Positions 35,958 to 45,626 of a stretch of DNA of 63,771 bases are shown in pieces. The DNA comes from an uncultured Bacteroidales bacterium (lineage in GTDB: Bacteria > Bacteroidota > Bacteroidia > Bacteroidales > UBA932): NCBI GenBank assembly GCA_944325765.1, contig CALVBH010000007.1, positions 1 to 63,771 of the forward strand, in the 5' to 3' direction. Every line of letters starts with the position of its first letter. The stretch's first letter is position 1. Position numbers and translations under genes: made by a program. The notes under the pieces were generated by a model. It saw nothing but the letters and a program-made list of their open reading frames with translations, had not been told where the DNA came from and searched no databases.

Positions 35958-37946
35958 ATGGAGAAATACCGTAAATTGACTGCGGATGAAATCTATGCAT
36001 TGCAGTCCCAGATGTGTACGGCCTCGGACTGGAACGAAGTGGAGGTTTCCGAGGGCTTTGCGACAGACTATGTGGTGAATACGCGATTTTCTGGAAAAGT
36101 GCGTCTCGGGCGTTTCAGAAAGGAGTTCGTGATGGCGGGAGGCATCAGAAAGCATTCCGGACTGTATCATGCGACGCTGCACAACGTCACCGTGGGAGAC
36201 GACTGCTGCATAGAAAACGTGAAAAACTATATAGCGAACTATGATATCGGTCATGACAGTTTCATCGAAAACGTGGACATAATACTGACTGACGGATTGT
36301 CTTCCTTCGGAAACGGCGTAGAGGTTTCCGTCCTGAACGAAACGGGAGGCAGGGAAGTGGTGATTCATGATTTTCTGTCTGCCCATCAGGCATATATGAT
36401 GGCGCTGTATAGACACAGGCCCGATATGATAGCCGGACTGAAACGGATAATTTCCGCATACGTGGAGTCCGTGACATCGGATACCGGGACCATCGCGCCG
36501 AACGTGACGATAGTGGATGCCGGCTACATAAAGAACGTGAAGATAGGGGCGTACTGCAAGATCGAGGGAACGGCACGCCTGAAAAACGGCAGTATAAACA
36601 GCAATGTCCATGCTCCGGTCCATATCGGCGTGGGCGTCATCGGCGATGACTTCATCATCAGCAGCGGGGCCTCGGTCGAAGACCGATCCACCATTTCCAG
36701 ATGTTTCATAGGCCAGGCCTGCCATATCGGTACCACATATTCCGCCTCAGATTCGCTTTTCTTCAGCAACTGTTACGGAGCCAACGGCGAAGCCTGCGCG
36801 ATTTTCGCCGGGCCATTCACTGTGACCCACCACAAGTCCACCCTCCTGATAGCCGGGATGTTCTCTTTCATGAACGCCGGTTCAGGCTCGAACCAGAGCA
36901 ATCACATGTACAAACTGGGACCTATCCACCAGGGAATTATGGAGCGCGGAGCCAAGACGGCCTCGGATTCGTATCTTCTGTGGCCGGCGAAAGTCGGAGC
37001 CTTTTCACTGGTGATGGGACGCCACGTTTCCCATCAGGATACCTCCGACCTTCCGTTTTCATATCTCATCGAGCAGCAGAACACTTCCTATATCATACCC
37101 GGGGTGAATCTGCGGAGCGTCGGCACCATAAGGGATGCCCAGAAATGGCCGAAACGGGACGGGAGGACAGATCCCGACAGGCTCGACTGCATAAATTACA
37201 ACCTCCTGAGCCCGTATACGATACAGAAGATGCTGAATGCCGTGCGGATTCTGAAGAATCTTGTCAAGGTATCGGGCCCCACTTCCGACACTTATTCCTA
37301 TCAGAGCGCGAAGATAAAGAACTCCTCCCTGCACAAGGGATTGCGTTACTATGATCTGGCTATCAACAAGTTCCTCGGCAATTCCCTCATAAAAAGGTTG
37401 GAGACCGTCTCCGACGGCAATATCGATGCGATAAGGCGCCGGCTGATGCCGGATACGCCTGTCGGCAAGGGACAGTGGGTGGATATATCGGGACTTATAG
37501 TCCCCAAGTCCGAAATCGACGCATTGATCGACGATATCGGGAACGGCCGGCTGTCCGATGTCAGGGAAATCAACGCCCGCTTCGCCGGGATGCATGCAAA
37601 CTATTATACCTACGAGTGGACCTGGGCCTACGACAGGATGATCGAGTACTATGATCTCGACCCGGAGAATATTACTGTCGACGATGTGGTCCGCATAGCC
37701 GAAAAATGGAAGGAGTCCGTCGTCGCTCTCGACAGGATGGTTTATGAGGATGCACGGAAGGAGTTTTCCCTTTCGGCAATGACGGGATTCGGCGCCGACG
37801 GTGACAGTGTCCAGAAGAACCGCGATTTCGAGGAGGTGCGCGGCGGACTCTTCGATTCCAATACTTTCGTCCGGGCTGTATTGGAGCATATAAAAATCAA
37901 ATCCGCCCTCGGAGACGAATTCCTCGGACGGATCGGAAAAAGGTGA
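35958..37946 (+). CDS. DUF4954 protein with left-handed beta-helix
   Basis: 662 residues, no signal peptide, so cytoplasmic. The middle part (about 75-290) shows hexapeptide-like repeats (GDDCCIENVKNYI, TIAPNVTIVDAGYI, VKIGAYCKIEGTARLKNGSI, GVIGDDFIISSGASVEDRST) as in sugar-nucleotide acyl- and nucleotidyltransferases. The conserved block GPFTVTHHKSTLLIAGMFSFMNAGSGSN and a helical C-terminus follow. DUF4954 is a Bacteroidetes family; its reaction is not known to me. The fold suggests work on nucleotide sugars or acyl transfer. It is last in the rightward group and ends at a bidirectional hairpin. Confidence 0.85.
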   Translation: MEKYRKLTADEIYALQSQMCTASDWNEVEVSEGFATDYVVNTRFSGKVRLGRFRKEFVMAGGIRKHSGLYHATLHNVTVGDDCCIENVKNYIANYDIGHDSFIENVDIILTDGLSSFGNGVEVSVLNETGGREVVIHDFLSAHQAYMMALYRHRPDMIAGLKRIISAYVESVTSDTGTIAPNVTIVDAGYIKNVKIGAYCKIEGTARLKNGSINSNVHAPVHIGVGVIGDDFIISSGASVEDRSTISRCFIGQACHIGTTYSASDSLFFSNCYGANGEACAIFAGPFTVTHHKSTLLIAGMFSFMNAGSGSNQSNHMYKLGPIHQGIMERGAKTASDSYLLWPAKVGAFSLVMGRHVSHQDTSDLPFSYLIEQQNTSYIIPGVNLRSVGTIRDAQKWPKRDGRTDPDRLDCINYNLLSPYTIQKMLNAVRILKNLVKVSGPTSDTYSYQSAKIKNSSLHKGLRYYDLAINKFLGNSLIKRLETVSDGNIDAIRRRLMPDTPVGKGQWVDISGLIVPKSEIDALIDDIGNGRLSDVREINARFAGMHANYYTYEWTWAYDRMIEYYDLDPENITVDDVVRIAEKWKESVVALDRMVYEDARKEFSLSAMTGFGADGDSVQKNRDFEEVRGGLFDSNTFVRAVLEHIKIKSALGDEFLGRIGKR

Positions 37947-37972
37947 GTCCGGAAGTCCTGGACTTTCCGGAC
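37947..37972. terminator. hairpin between convergent DUF4954 and aldose epimerase genes
   Basis: GTCCGGAAGTC pairs with GACTTTCCGGAC (one bulged T) around a 3-base loop. No strong T-run follows, so termination is likely weak or Rho-assisted. Confidence 0.55.
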
Positions 37973-37977
37973 CTCTG

Positions 37978-39102
37978 TTATTCTTCCACGGAGAATTTGA
38001 ATATGCAGTGACTGCAGTAGGTCTCCCCGGGACGGAGTTCTGCGGAAGGCCAGTCCTTCTTGTTCGGGGTATCCGGATATTTCTGGGTTTCGAGGCAGAC
38101 AGCCGTGCGGAAGCCGTAAGCCTGACCGTGTTTCCCCGTAATCGTCCCGTCGAGGAAATTCCCGCAGTAAACCTGTATCCCGGGTTCTGTCGTAAAAACG
38201 TCCAGGCGGATGCCCGTTTCAGGGCAGACCAGCGTAGCCGCTGGTGCGGTGATGTCTCCTGCATGGTTGAGGACCCAGTTGTGGTCTATGCCGTTGCCGT
38301 TCTTCAGCTGTTCATAATCGGCATTGATATGGTCTCCTATGCGGGCAGGTGACCTGAAATCCATAGGAGTGCCCTCTACCGGAAGTATTTCGCCGGTGGT
38401 CATGAATGTGCTGTCCACCGGGGTGAAACTGTCGGCATCGACAGTGAGAATCCAGTCGGAATTGTCTGTGGCAGGGTCGCCGGCGAGGTTGAAATAACTG
38501 TGGTTCGTCATGTTGACCACCGTAGCCTTGTCAGTTGTGGCCCGGTAGCGGATATCGATGGCATTGTCCTCGGTGAGGGTCATGGCCACGGTACATTCGA
38601 AGTTGCCCGGGAAGCCTTCCTCGCCGTCAGCGGAGAAATAGGACAGGACGATGCTGTTCGTGCTTACGCTGTCCACGTCGAAAATCCTGTACTGGAAACC
38701 TTTCGGCCCTCCGTGCAGACAGTGTCCGAAATTGTTGACAGGAAGCTGGTATTCCACTCCGTCTACCGTAATTTTCCCCTTGCAGATCCTGTTGGCATAA
38801 CGCCCTATGGTAGCGCCGAAATCCGACTCGATGTTCATGTAGTCCGCGATATTGTCGAAGCCGAGTACGACATCCTTCATCTCCCCGTTTCTGTCGGGAA
38901 CCATTACGGATACTATTCTGCCGCCGAAGTTCGTGACGCAGACTTCCATACCGGCATTGTTCTTCAGGACATACAGACCTGTGGCCTTCCCGTCCGCCTC
39001 GGTTTCGAAATCCTTCGGATCGAGTCCTGACAGGGTAAGTCCGCTTTCCCCGCAGGAAACCAGTGCCATTGCAGCGAGAGCTGCCAAAATTGACTTTTTC
39101 AT
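37978..39102 (-). CDS. galM: aldose 1-epimerase, lipoprotein form
   Basis: 374 residues. A mutarotase that interconverts alpha and beta forms of galactose, glucose and related aldoses. A lipoprotein signal ends at Cys17 (ALVSCGES), so this copy is anchored in the envelope. The beta-supersandwich motifs are GRYANRI, HGGPKGF, NMTNHSYFNLAG with the catalytic His, GNGIDHNW and the Glu in TTEPGIQVYCGNF. The reading frame extends far upstream of ATG 39102, but that part is not protein-like and overlaps the glycosyltransferase gene. It is the last gene of a leftward DUF4199-glycosyltransferase-galM group (20-base gap). Confidence 0.92.
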   Translation of the reverse strand: MKKSILAALAAMALVSCGESGLTLSGLDPKDFETEADGKATGLYVLKNNAGMEVCVTNFGGRIVSVMVPDRNGEMKDVVLGFDNIADYMNIESDFGATIGRYANRICKGKITVDGVEYQLPVNNFGHCLHGGPKGFQYRIFDVDSVSTNSIVLSYFSADGEEGFPGNFECTVAMTLTEDNAIDIRYRATTDKATVVNMTNHSYFNLAGDPATDNSDWILTVDADSFTPVDSTFMTTGEILPVEGTPMDFRSPARIGDHINADYEQLKNGNGIDHNWVLNHAGDITAPAATLVCPETGIRLDVFTTEPGIQVYCGNFLDGTITGKHGQAYGFRTAVCLETQKYPDTPNKKDWPSAELRPGETYCSHCIFKFSVEE

Positions 39103-39122
39103 CGTAGTTTTTATTAAAGAAT

Positions 39123-40109
39123 TCAGATTTTCTCCCTTATATTGTAATTGTTCCTTTCGGAACTGTTGCGCGAAATCATTTCTCCGATGAAACCCGACAG
39201 GAATAGCTGGACGCCTATGAGCAGGGCCACGAGTGCCAGATAGAACAGCGGCTGGTCCGTGACAGGTCTGAACCTGAGTCCATGCGTCTGGGCAATCACC
39301 TTGTCGATAATCAGCCAGACGGCTATGACCCCGCCCGCCAGAAATGTGACGGTGCCGGCGAGCCCGAAGAAGTGCATCGGCTTTTTCCCGAACGTACTGA
39401 GAAACCATAGCGACAGCAGATCCAGAAATCCGTTTATGAAGCGGCTGACACCGAATTTGCTCTTCCCGTATTTCCTTTTCTGATGGTGCACGGGCTTTTC
39501 CGTGATATTTCCGAAACCGGCGTTTTTCGCTAAATAAGGGATGTATCGGTGCATTTCCCCGTAGACTTCGATGCTTTTGACCACTTCGTTCCTGTAGGCC
39601 TTGAGCCCGCAGTTCATGTCGTGGAGTTTCAGCCCCGTAATCAGGCGGGCCGTGGCGTTGTACAGCTTGGAAGGCAGGTTCTTGGTGAGTTTGTTGTCCT
39701 GACGGTGCTGTTTCCAGCCGGAAACTATGTCGTAGCCGCCGTCCGCTATCATACGGTACATCTCCGGAATCTCTTCGGGGGAGTCCTGCAGGTCGGCGTC
39801 CATAGTCACCACTACCCGTCCTTCCGCCGCTTCGAATCCCATATACAGGGCCGCGGATTTCCCGTAGTTCCTCCTGAATGATATGCCCCTGATATTCCCG
39901 TTCGCGGCCGCGAGTTCCCGGATTATGTCCCAGGAACCGTCCCTGCTGCCGTCATCTACCATTATCAGTTCATAATCGTACCCCTCGCGGGACATTACCT
40001 TTTCTATCCAGGAGACAAGCTCCGGCAATGACTCCGCTTCATTGTACAGCGATACGACTATGGACAGGTCCTTAGGATATTTCCGGTTCATTGTTTCTGT
40101 CGTTTTCAT
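39123..40109 (-). CDS. family 2 glycosyltransferase, polyprenyl-phosphate type with two membrane helices
   Basis: 328 residues. The GT-A domain has SIVVSLYNEAESLPELV, MVDDGSRDGSWDII and the metal-binding MDADLQDSPEEI. Two membrane segments lie near 240-265 and 282-305. This layout matches the DPM1/ArnC/GtrB group that moves a sugar from a nucleotide donor to polyprenyl phosphate at the inner membrane. The first ATG overlaps the DUF4199 gene by 38 bases; ATG 40091 is an alternative. It is coupled with DUF4199 upstream and galM downstream, but the shared job is unclear. Confidence 0.9.
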   Translation of the reverse strand: MKTTETMNRKYPKDLSIVVSLYNEAESLPELVSWIEKVMSREGYDYELIMVDDGSRDGSWDIIRELAAANGNIRGISFRRNYGKSAALYMGFEAAEGRVVVTMDADLQDSPEEIPEMYRMIADGGYDIVSGWKQHRQDNKLTKNLPSKLYNATARLITGLKLHDMNCGLKAYRNEVVKSIEVYGEMHRYIPYLAKNAGFGNITEKPVHHQKRKYGKSKFGVSRFINGFLDLLSLWFLSTFGKKPMHFFGLAGTVTFLAGGVIAVWLIIDKVIAQTHGLRFRPVTDQPLFYLALVALLIGVQLFLSGFIGEMISRNSSERNNYNIREKI

Positions 40110-40653
40110 TCATATATGAGGCAAAAGGGTCTTGTTTCGGGATGGAGCGGGAAAGGATGAACGACAGTACGACGCCGTAGAGCCAGCTGTAGACCAGGGT
40201 CGAGACAAACGCGATCCGGGAGTAGTGTTCCTCGATTTTCTGCAGGGCGGAACGGGTGTTGGAATCGAGCGAGGAACCGTACATTTCGTAAATCAGGTCC
40301 ATCTGCGCAGCTGCCGTATCCGGGCTGACGAATTCCATATAGAAGAACATGACTGCCGAGAAGATGATGCTGGAGGTCAGGGCCAGAAGCCTGCCGTATT
40401 TTGCAGTGACGGCATTGTCGGTGACGCTGTACCGGCTGACGAGTCTTTCCATCAGGAATTTCATTATCCAGATGCATCCCGCGAACTGTATGAGCCAGAC
40501 TATCCCGTTCAGGACCGCCGTTCCAGCCGATACGGTCCCGGCATTCGAAACAAGCTGTGAAATCAGGCGGCATGCAGCCGTGAACAGACCCAGTACAAGC
40601 CCGTTTTGGGCGGCTTTCCGCCGCAATATTTCCGGTGAAACAGGAGTGTCCAT
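40072..40653 (-). CDS. DUF4199 membrane protein
   Basis: 193 residues with four predicted membrane helices (about 18-38, 44-66, 88-110 and 150-172), the usual size and pattern of DUF4199. Its function is unknown. It is common in Bacteroidetes directly before a family 2 glycosyltransferase, as here, where the genes overlap by 38 bases. That suggests a helper in the same membrane glycosylation step (inference). Its promoter faces away from the thrS promoter. Confidence 0.82.
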   Translation of the reverse strand: MDTPVSPEILRRKAAQNGLVLGLFTAACRLISQLVSNAGTVSAGTAVLNGIVWLIQFAGCIWIMKFLMERLVSRYSVTDNAVTAKYGRLLALTSSIIFSAVMFFYMEFVSPDTAAAQMDLIYEMYGSSLDSNTRSALQKIEEHYSRIAFVSTLVYSWLYGVVLSFILSRSIPKQDPFASYMNENDRNNEPEIS

Positions 40654-40675
40654 AAAAATCGGCGTTAAGACAGCG

Positions 40676-40683
40676 CAAAGATA
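40676..40683 (-). promoter_or_regulatory. -7 box of the DUF4199 gene (TATCTTTG)
   Basis: Exact TAnnTTTG on the minus strand, 12 bases from the opposing thrS -7 box. Confidence 0.6.
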
Positions 40684-40695
40684 GAAAAAAAATTG

Positions 40696-40703
40696 TACCT
40701 TTG
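40696..40703 (+). promoter_or_regulatory. -7 box of thrS (TACCTTTG)
   Basis: Exact TAnnTTTG, 37 bases before ATG 40741. An upstream in-frame TTG at 40693 overlaps it and cannot be the start of a transcript made here. Confidence 0.6.
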
Positions 40704-40740
40704 CAGCCTTGTATCAGTTATAAGTAATAAGTACGTCGAT

Positions 40741-42699
40741 ATGATAAACATAACATTTCCTGACGGCAGCGTAAGGCCGTATGAAAAAGGTGTGACCGCG
40801 TATCAGATAGCTTCTGCAATCAGTCCGAGACTCGCTTCGGAAGTACTTGCGGCCGCCGTGAAATTTGCGGATGACCCCTCAGGGAAACCAGTTATATATG
40901 ATCTCGACCGTCCTCTGGACGGAGACTGCAGCGTAAGGCTTCTCAAGTGGGAGGATGACGAGGGAAAGCATGTTTTCTGGCATTCTTCTTCACACCTTAT
41001 GGCTGCCGCGCTCGAAATCCTTTATCCGGGAGTCAAGTTCGGCATCGGCCCGGCCATAGAAAACGGGTTCTACTATGATGTGGATTTGGGAGATGTCCAG
41101 ATTACCGAAGCCGATCTGAAAGCCGTGGAAGACAAGATGATGGAACTTGCCCGTTCGAAAGAGACCTTCGTCCGCAGGGAAGTTCCGAAGGACGAGGCTC
41201 TCAGGACTTTCCGGGAAAAGGGCGACGAATACAAGTGCGAACTCATAAATGATCTCGAGGACGGGACCATTTCCTTTTATACGAACGGGGATTTCACCGA
41301 CCTGTGCCGCGGACCGCATCTGAAGGATACTTCCGTCATCAAGGCCGTCAAGCTTACTTCCATCGCAGGTGCGTACTGGAGGGGCGATGAAAACAGGAAG
41401 ATGCTTACACGAATCTACGGTATCAGTTTCCCTAAGAAATCCATGCTCGACGAGTATCTTGCTCTTCTGGAAGAGGCCAGGAAAAGGGACCACAGGAAAC
41501 TGGGAAAGGAAATGGAGCTCTTTACATTTTCGTCCCGCGTAGGCCAGGGACTTCCTCTCTGGCTGCCAAAGGGTGCCGCCCTGCGCGAGAGGCTCGAGAA
41601 TTTCCTGAAAAAGATACAGAAATCCTACGGATATCTGCCGGTCATCACTCCTCATATAGGAAACAAGGACCTGTATGTGACTTCGGGACATTATGCCAAA
41701 TACGGTAAGGATTCATTCCAGCCGATTCATACTCCGCAGGAGGGAGAGGAGTTCCTGCTCAAGCCTATGAACTGCCCTCATCACTGCGAAATCTACAGGT
41801 CGAAGCCGCGTTCATACAAGGATCTGCCTCTGAGATACGCGGAATTCGGCACAGTCTACCGTTACGAACAGAGCGGGGAACTCCACGGGCTTACCAGAGT
41901 GCGCGGATTCACTCAGGACGACGCGCACCTGTTCTGCCGTCCCGACCAGCTGAAGGAGGAATTCTGCAAGGTCATCGATATCATCCTCTATGTATTCAAG
42001 ACATTGGATTTCAATGAATACATTGCCCAGGTATCCCTCAGGGACCCCGAGCACAAGGAAAAGTACATCGGCACAGACGAGAACTGGGCGAAGGCCGAGC
42101 AGGCCATCATCGACGCCGCTGCGGAAAAAGGCCTTAAGACGGTAGTGGAAACGGGTGAGGCTGCATTCTATGGACCAAAACTCGATTTTATGGTAAAGGA
42201 TGCCATCGGCAGGAAGTGGCAGCTGGGCACGATTCAGGTGGACTACAACCTTCCTGAACGTTTCGAACTCGAATACACGGGCAGCGACGGAAAGAAGCAC
42301 AGGCCTATCATGATTCACAGGGCTCCTTTCGGTTCCCTCGAAAGATTCGTGGCAGTGCTGCTGGAGCATACCGGAGGAAAACTTCCTCTCTGGCTTACTC
42401 CGGAGCAGGTTAAAGTGCTGCCAGTCAGCGAAAAATATTCGGATTATGCAAAAAAAGTTTGCGATTTGATGAATAATTCCGATATTCGCGCCTCAATCGA
42501 TGACAGGAACGAGACCATAGGCAAGAGAATCAGGGAAACCGAACTTCAGAGAGTGCCGTTCATCGTGATTGTCGGAGAGAAGGAGTCGGAGAGCGGTTCC
42601 GTGTCCGTCAGAAGACAGGGCGGAAAGGACGAAGGCGTCATGGATACGGCCGATTTTATTGCTCTCGTCCAGCAAGAAGTCAATGACATGCTGTCATAA
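40741..42699 (+). CDS. thrS: threonine-tRNA ligase
   Basis: 652 residues. It charges tRNA-Thr with threonine in the cytoplasm. The order is: TGS domain ([23 protein letters not shown]), editing domain with [11 protein letters not shown] and a CRGPHL motif, the class II core with zinc site [10 protein letters not shown] and motif [10 protein letters not shown], and the C-terminal anticodon-binding domain ([14 protein letters not shown]). The start ATG 40741 gives a normal N-terminus. It is followed after 210 bases by infC, rpmI and rplT, the classical order, and no promoter of the TAnnTTTG type was found in that gap, so infC may be read from thrS. Confidence 0.96.
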   Translation: MINITFPDGSVRPYEKGVTAYQIASAISPRLASEVLAAAVKFADDPSGKPVIYDLDRPLDGDCSVRLLKWEDDEGKHVFWHSSSHLMAAALEILYPGVKFGIGPAIENGFYYDVDLGDVQITEADLKAVEDKMMELARSKETFVRREVPKDEALRTFREKGDEYKCELINDLEDGTISFYTNGDFTDLCRGPHLKDTSVIKAVKLTSIAGAYWRGDENRKMLTRIYGISFPKKSMLDEYLALLEEARKRDHRKLGKEMELFTFSSRVGQGLPLWLPKGAALRERLENFLKKIQKSYGYLPVITPHIGNKDLYVTSGHYAKYGKDSFQPIHTPQEGEEFLLKPMNCPHHCEIYRSKPRSYKDLPLRYAEFGTVYRYEQSGELHGLTRVRGFTQDDAHLFCRPDQLKEEFCKVIDIILYVFKTLDFNEYIAQVSLRDPEHKEKYIGTDENWAKAEQAIIDAAAEKGLKTVVETGEAAFYGPKLDFMVKDAIGRKWQLGTIQVDYNLPERFELEYTGSDGKKHRPIMIHRAPFGSLERFVAVLLEHTGGKLPLWLTPEQVKVLPVSEKYSDYAKKVCDLMNNSDIRASIDDRNETIGKRIRETELQRVPFIVIVGEKESESGSVSVRRQGGKDEGVMDTADFIALVQQEVNDMLS

Positions 42700-42713
42700 A
42701 TAATATTTCTGGA

Positions 42714-42890
42714 GCGGGACTTGACCCGCGACGATCTCCCGGAGAGGGAGAAGAAAGAGGGTGACGCCCCTTAACAAGGGGCTGTCGCAAAGCGACTGGG
42801 GATTAGGATTTTTCCGGATTTCGAAGAAATCCTTAACGATGTTCGACGAATCCCTTGGTCGGAAGTAAAATAGGTTCGTCGGACACCGTT
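42714..42890 (+). promoter_or_regulatory. structured leader before infC (chain of hairpins)
   Basis: Consecutive stems: GCGGG/CCCGC (42714-42729), CTCCC/GGGAG (42736-42750), GCCCCTT/AAGGGGC (42766-42782), GTCGC/GCGAC (42784-42796), GGATTTC/GAAATCC (42816-42832), and a longer interrupted stem (AACG, GT, CGACGAA at 42835-42850 with TTCGTCG, AC, CGTT at 42875-42890). The last stem ends five bases before the AGGAGG. It may be an autoregulatory leader for IF3 or L20, or in part an interspersed repeat. Confidence 0.5.
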
Positions 42891-42895
42891 AATAT

Positions 42896-42901
42896 AGGAG
42901 G
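42896..42901 (+). promoter_or_regulatory. perfect Shine-Dalgarno AGGAGG of infC
   Basis: Eight bases separate it from the ATC codon at 42910. It fixes the start of infC, since no ATG or GTG is in frame before the conserved body, and a TAG in the same frame at 42895 closes it upstream. Confidence 0.7.
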
Positions 42902-42909
42902 ACAAATTT

Positions 42910-43530
42910 ATCGCACCATTTAAACCTTCTGCACCCAGATTTTCCGGACCGAGACCAAACAGCGGTCCTCAGGGGGCAGGCCGTCCTGGAATCAACGGGC
43001 AGAGGCCCAGAAAAGATGACGGCGGATTGAGAATAAACGAGGAGATTACGGCCTCGAAAGTACGCCTTGTCGGGGACAACATACCTGAACAGGGAATTTA
43101 TTCTGTTTCTGAAGCCCTTAAAATGGCGGATGAACTCGGACTTGACTTAGTGGAAATAACTTCAAAGGTAGATCCTCCGGTATGTAAAATCATCGACTAT
43201 CAGAAGTTCCTGTACCAGCAGAAGAAGAAGGCCAAGGAAATGAAGGCCAATTCGACGAAGATAGTCATAAAGGAAATAAGGTTCGGGCCGAACACGGATG
43301 AGCACGACTTCCAGTTCAAGCTGAAGCATGCCATCGGGTTCCTTCAGGAGGGTTCCAAGGTGAAAGCCTCGGTATTTTTCAAGGGCCGGTCCATACTTTA
43401 TGTCGACCAGGGGGAAAAACTCCTGCTCCGTTTTGCCGTAGAGCTCGAAGAGTACGGACGCGCCGAACAGATGCCGAAACTCGAAGGCAAGAGGATGATC
43501 ATGATGATCGCTCCGGTGAAGAAAAAGTAG
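42910..43530 (+). CDS. infC: translation initiation factor IF-3 with probable AUC start codon
   Basis: 206 residues if started at ATC 42910. IF-3 binds the 30S subunit, keeps it apart from 50S and rejects wrong start codons and tRNAs. The N-domain [16 protein letters not shown], the linker with [16 protein letters not shown] and the C-domain [20 protein letters not shown] are all present. The only other candidate start is TTG 43027 directly before RINEEI, which lacks a ribosome site; the preceding 39 codons encode a basic Pro/Gly/Arg-rich extension. Bacterial infC genes often use rare start codons (AUU in E. coli) for self-control by IF-3, so AUC fits. rpmI follows by 48 bases. Confidence 0.9.
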   Translation: MAPFKPSAPRFSGPRPNSGPQGAGRPGINGQRPRKDDGGLRINEEITASKVRLVGDNIPEQGIYSVSEALKMADELGLDLVEITSKVDPPVCKIIDYQKFLYQQKKKAKEMKANSTKIVIKEIRFGPNTDEHDFQFKLKHAIGFLQEGSKVKASVFFKGRSILYVDQGEKLLLRFAVELEEYGRAEQMPKLEGKRMIMMIAPVKKK

Positions 43531-43578
43531 CCCGGACAGTCCGGGACTATATATTATTAACAGTCAAAAAGTTTAACT

Positions 43579-43773
43579 ATGCCAAAGACAAAAACCAACT
43601 CCGGTTCAAAAAAGCGTTTCAAGCTTACCGGAACGGGAAAGATCAAGAGAAAGCATGCTTACAAAAGCCACATTCTCACCAAGAAAACCAAAAAGCAGAA
43701 AAGGAATCTGACTCATGTAGGTCTCATTTCATCAGTGGACACGAAGAGAGTCAAGGCTTTGTTGGGAATCTAA
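43579..43773 (+). CDS. rpmI: 50S ribosomal protein L35 (bL35)
   Basis: 64 residues, highly basic. [20 protein letters not shown] and the [14 protein letters not shown] segment are the family signature. It sits between infC and rplT in the universal infC-rpmI-rplT order. It has a weak ribosome site, in contrast to infC. Confidence 0.96.
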   Translation: MPKTKTNSGSKKRFKLTGTGKIKRKHAYKSHILTKKTKKQKRNLTHVGLISSVDTKRVKALLGI

Positions 43774-43849
43774 TTCATTTTATGTCAAACTTGGAACGCA
43801 GTAGAAAAGTTCCGTCGAAGGACACTGCCTCCATAAAACAGTTAAATTT

Positions 43850-44194
43850 ATGCCAAGATCGGTAAATTCAGTTGCCTCAAGGGCACGCCGCAAGAAAATC
43901 CTCAAGAAAACCAGAGGATATTTTCTGTCAAGAAAAAATGTTTGGACGGTAGCCAAGAATACCTACGAGAAAGGTCTTACATACGCTTACCGTGACCGCA
44001 AGACCAAGAAGCGTAATTTCCGCGCTCTCTGGATCCAGAGAATCAACGCCGCTGCACGCCAGTACGGTATGACCTACTCTCAGTTTATGGGAAAGATCGG
44101 AAAGCAGAATATCGGTCTTAACCGTAAAGTCCTTGCTGACCTTGCTATGAATAACCCTCAGGCTTTTGAGGCTATCATAAACTCAGTAAAATAG
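43850..44194 (+). CDS. rplT: 50S ribosomal protein L20 (bL20)
   Basis: 114 residues. [23 protein letters not shown] begins the basic N-terminal extension that threads into 23S rRNA; the globular C-terminus follows ([21 protein letters not shown]). In many bacteria L20 binds the infC leader and represses the operon, which is relevant to the hairpins upstream of infC here. lepB follows after 8 bases. Confidence 0.97.
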   Translation: MPRSVNSVASRARRKKILKKTRGYFLSRKNVWTVAKNTYEKGLTYAYRDRKTKKRNFRALWIQRINAAARQYGMTYSQFMGKIGKQNIGLNRKVLADLAMNNPQAFEAIINSVK

Positions 44195-44202
44195 TTCTTT
44201 GA

Positions 44203-45552
44203 ATGGGCTGGAAGGAGTTTTACCATAACAGATGGACAAGGTTCGGTTTCTGGGCCCTGCTTTATCTGCTTTGGGTTATCTGGTTGGGAAACTATTGGTG
44301 GCTCCTGGGACTTGTCGTGATTTTCGACCACCATATCACCCGCAGGGTGAAATGGATTTTCTGGAAGAAAACCTACAGGGAAGGCGAGAGGCGCAATCCC
44401 GTTCTCGAATGGGTCGACGCCATAATATTCGCCGTGATAGTGGTGACATTCATCAATATTTTCTTTTTCCAGGCATTCAAAATTCCTTCTTCATCGATGG
44501 AAAGTTCCCTGATGACGGGGGATCATCTTTTCGTCAGCAAACTGACCTACGGGCCGAGGGTGCCGCAGACTCCTCTCACCGTACCTTTTACCCATAACGT
44601 TCTTCCCGGCGGAGGCGAATCCTATTCCACTCTTATCCAGAGCAAGTACAGGAGACTCAAGGGTTTCAGGGAGGTAAGGCGCGGAGACTACGTGGTTTTC
44701 GGTTTCCCGAACGGGGATACGGTGCTGACGAAGGTCCCTGCTGAAGACTACTACGCGATGTGCCGCACTGTCGGACGGGAGAATGTCCTCTCGTATTACG
44801 GACCTGTGAAGGTCCGTCCGATGGACAAGAAGGACCACTATGTGAAGAGATGCGTAGCCGTTCACGGCGATACTCTCGAAATAAGGAACGGCGTGGTCTA
44901 CGTGAATTCACGGCAACTGGAAATATATCCGGGTGTGCAGAATACGTATCGCGTGGTTACGTCCGGCCAGCGGATAAATCCCGTAAACCTCGAGGCCCTC
45001 GGGCTGAATACCTCCGAACTATGGTATGATCCTCAGCTTCCGGGGTATCCGTACATGCCGCTGACGGCCGACAGGCTCGAAAAGATAAGGAATTATTCCA
45101 ATGTCGTCTCGGTAGAGCAGAACATCGATGTCTATCCTCCCGATGATCCGGATTCCTATCTGACCATTTTCCCGTTTTCGGAGGATTACAGATGGACCAG
45201 GGACAATTTCGGACCTCTGTGGATTCCGGAAAAGGGCGTGACGGTGAGTCTGGATTCCCTCACCCTGCCTCTGTACAGCAGGATCATCACGGCATACGAG
45301 GGGAATTCTCTCGAAACCACGCCTGACGGCAGGATTTTCATCAACGGTGAAGAAGCCCGGAACTATACCTTCAAACAGGATTATTTCTTCATGATGGGCG
45401 ACAACAGGCACAATTCCCTCGATTCCAGATACTGGGGTTTTGTTCCGGAAGACCATATAGTCGGCAAGCCGGCGGTGATATGGTTGTCGACCGACAGGAA
45501 TAAGCCTTTCCCGAAGAATATCAGGTGGTCGCGCTTTTTAAAATTCGTCTGA
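44203..45552 (+). CDS. lepB: signal peptidase I, long Bacteroidetes form
   Basis: 449 residues, longer than the enterobacterial enzyme because of an insert of about 110 residues (about 245-350) in the catalytic domain. It cleaves signal peptides at the outer face of the inner membrane. Two membrane segments lie at about 15-45 and 68-90. The catalytic Ser98 is in [10 protein letters not shown] and the general base Lys215 in [14 protein letters not shown]; the box [16 protein letters not shown] is complete. It is 8 bases after rplT, so probably cotranscribed with the ribosomal genes. Confidence 0.94.
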   Translation: MGWKEFYHNRWTRFGFWALLYLLWVIWLGNYWWLLGLVVIFDHHITRRVKWIFWKKTYREGERRNPVLEWVDAIIFAVIVVTFINIFFFQAFKIPSSSMESSLMTGDHLFVSKLTYGPRVPQTPLTVPFTHNVLPGGGESYSTLIQSKYRRLKGFREVRRGDYVVFGFPNGDTVLTKVPAEDYYAMCRTVGRENVLSYYGPVKVRPMDKKDHYVKRCVAVHGDTLEIRNGVVYVNSRQLEIYPGVQNTYRVVTSGQRINPVNLEALGLNTSELWYDPQLPGYPYMPLTADRLEKIRNYSNVVSVEQNIDVYPPDDPDSYLTIFPFSEDYRWTRDNFGPLWIPEKGVTVSLDSLTLPLYSRIITAYEGNSLETTPDGRIFINGEEARNYTFKQDYFFMMGDNRHNSLDSRYWGFVPEDHIVGKPAVIWLSTDRNKPFPKNIRWSRFLKFV

Positions 45553-45626
45553 ATACTTGTATTTTAGAATTTTTATAGCGATATTTGCAGCCCCTGAAAA
45601 GTGAAAAATTAAAAAAGTTATATACA

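Noticed and set aside
39103-39408. N-terminal extension of the aldose epimerase
   Set aside because: About 100 codons of unlikely composition overlapping the glycosyltransferase gene; a lipoprotein signal peptide begins at ATG 39102.
43027-43530. infC starting at TTG 43027
   Set aside because: No ribosome site precedes it, and a coding-like extension with AGGAGG lies upstream in frame; kept only as the alternative.
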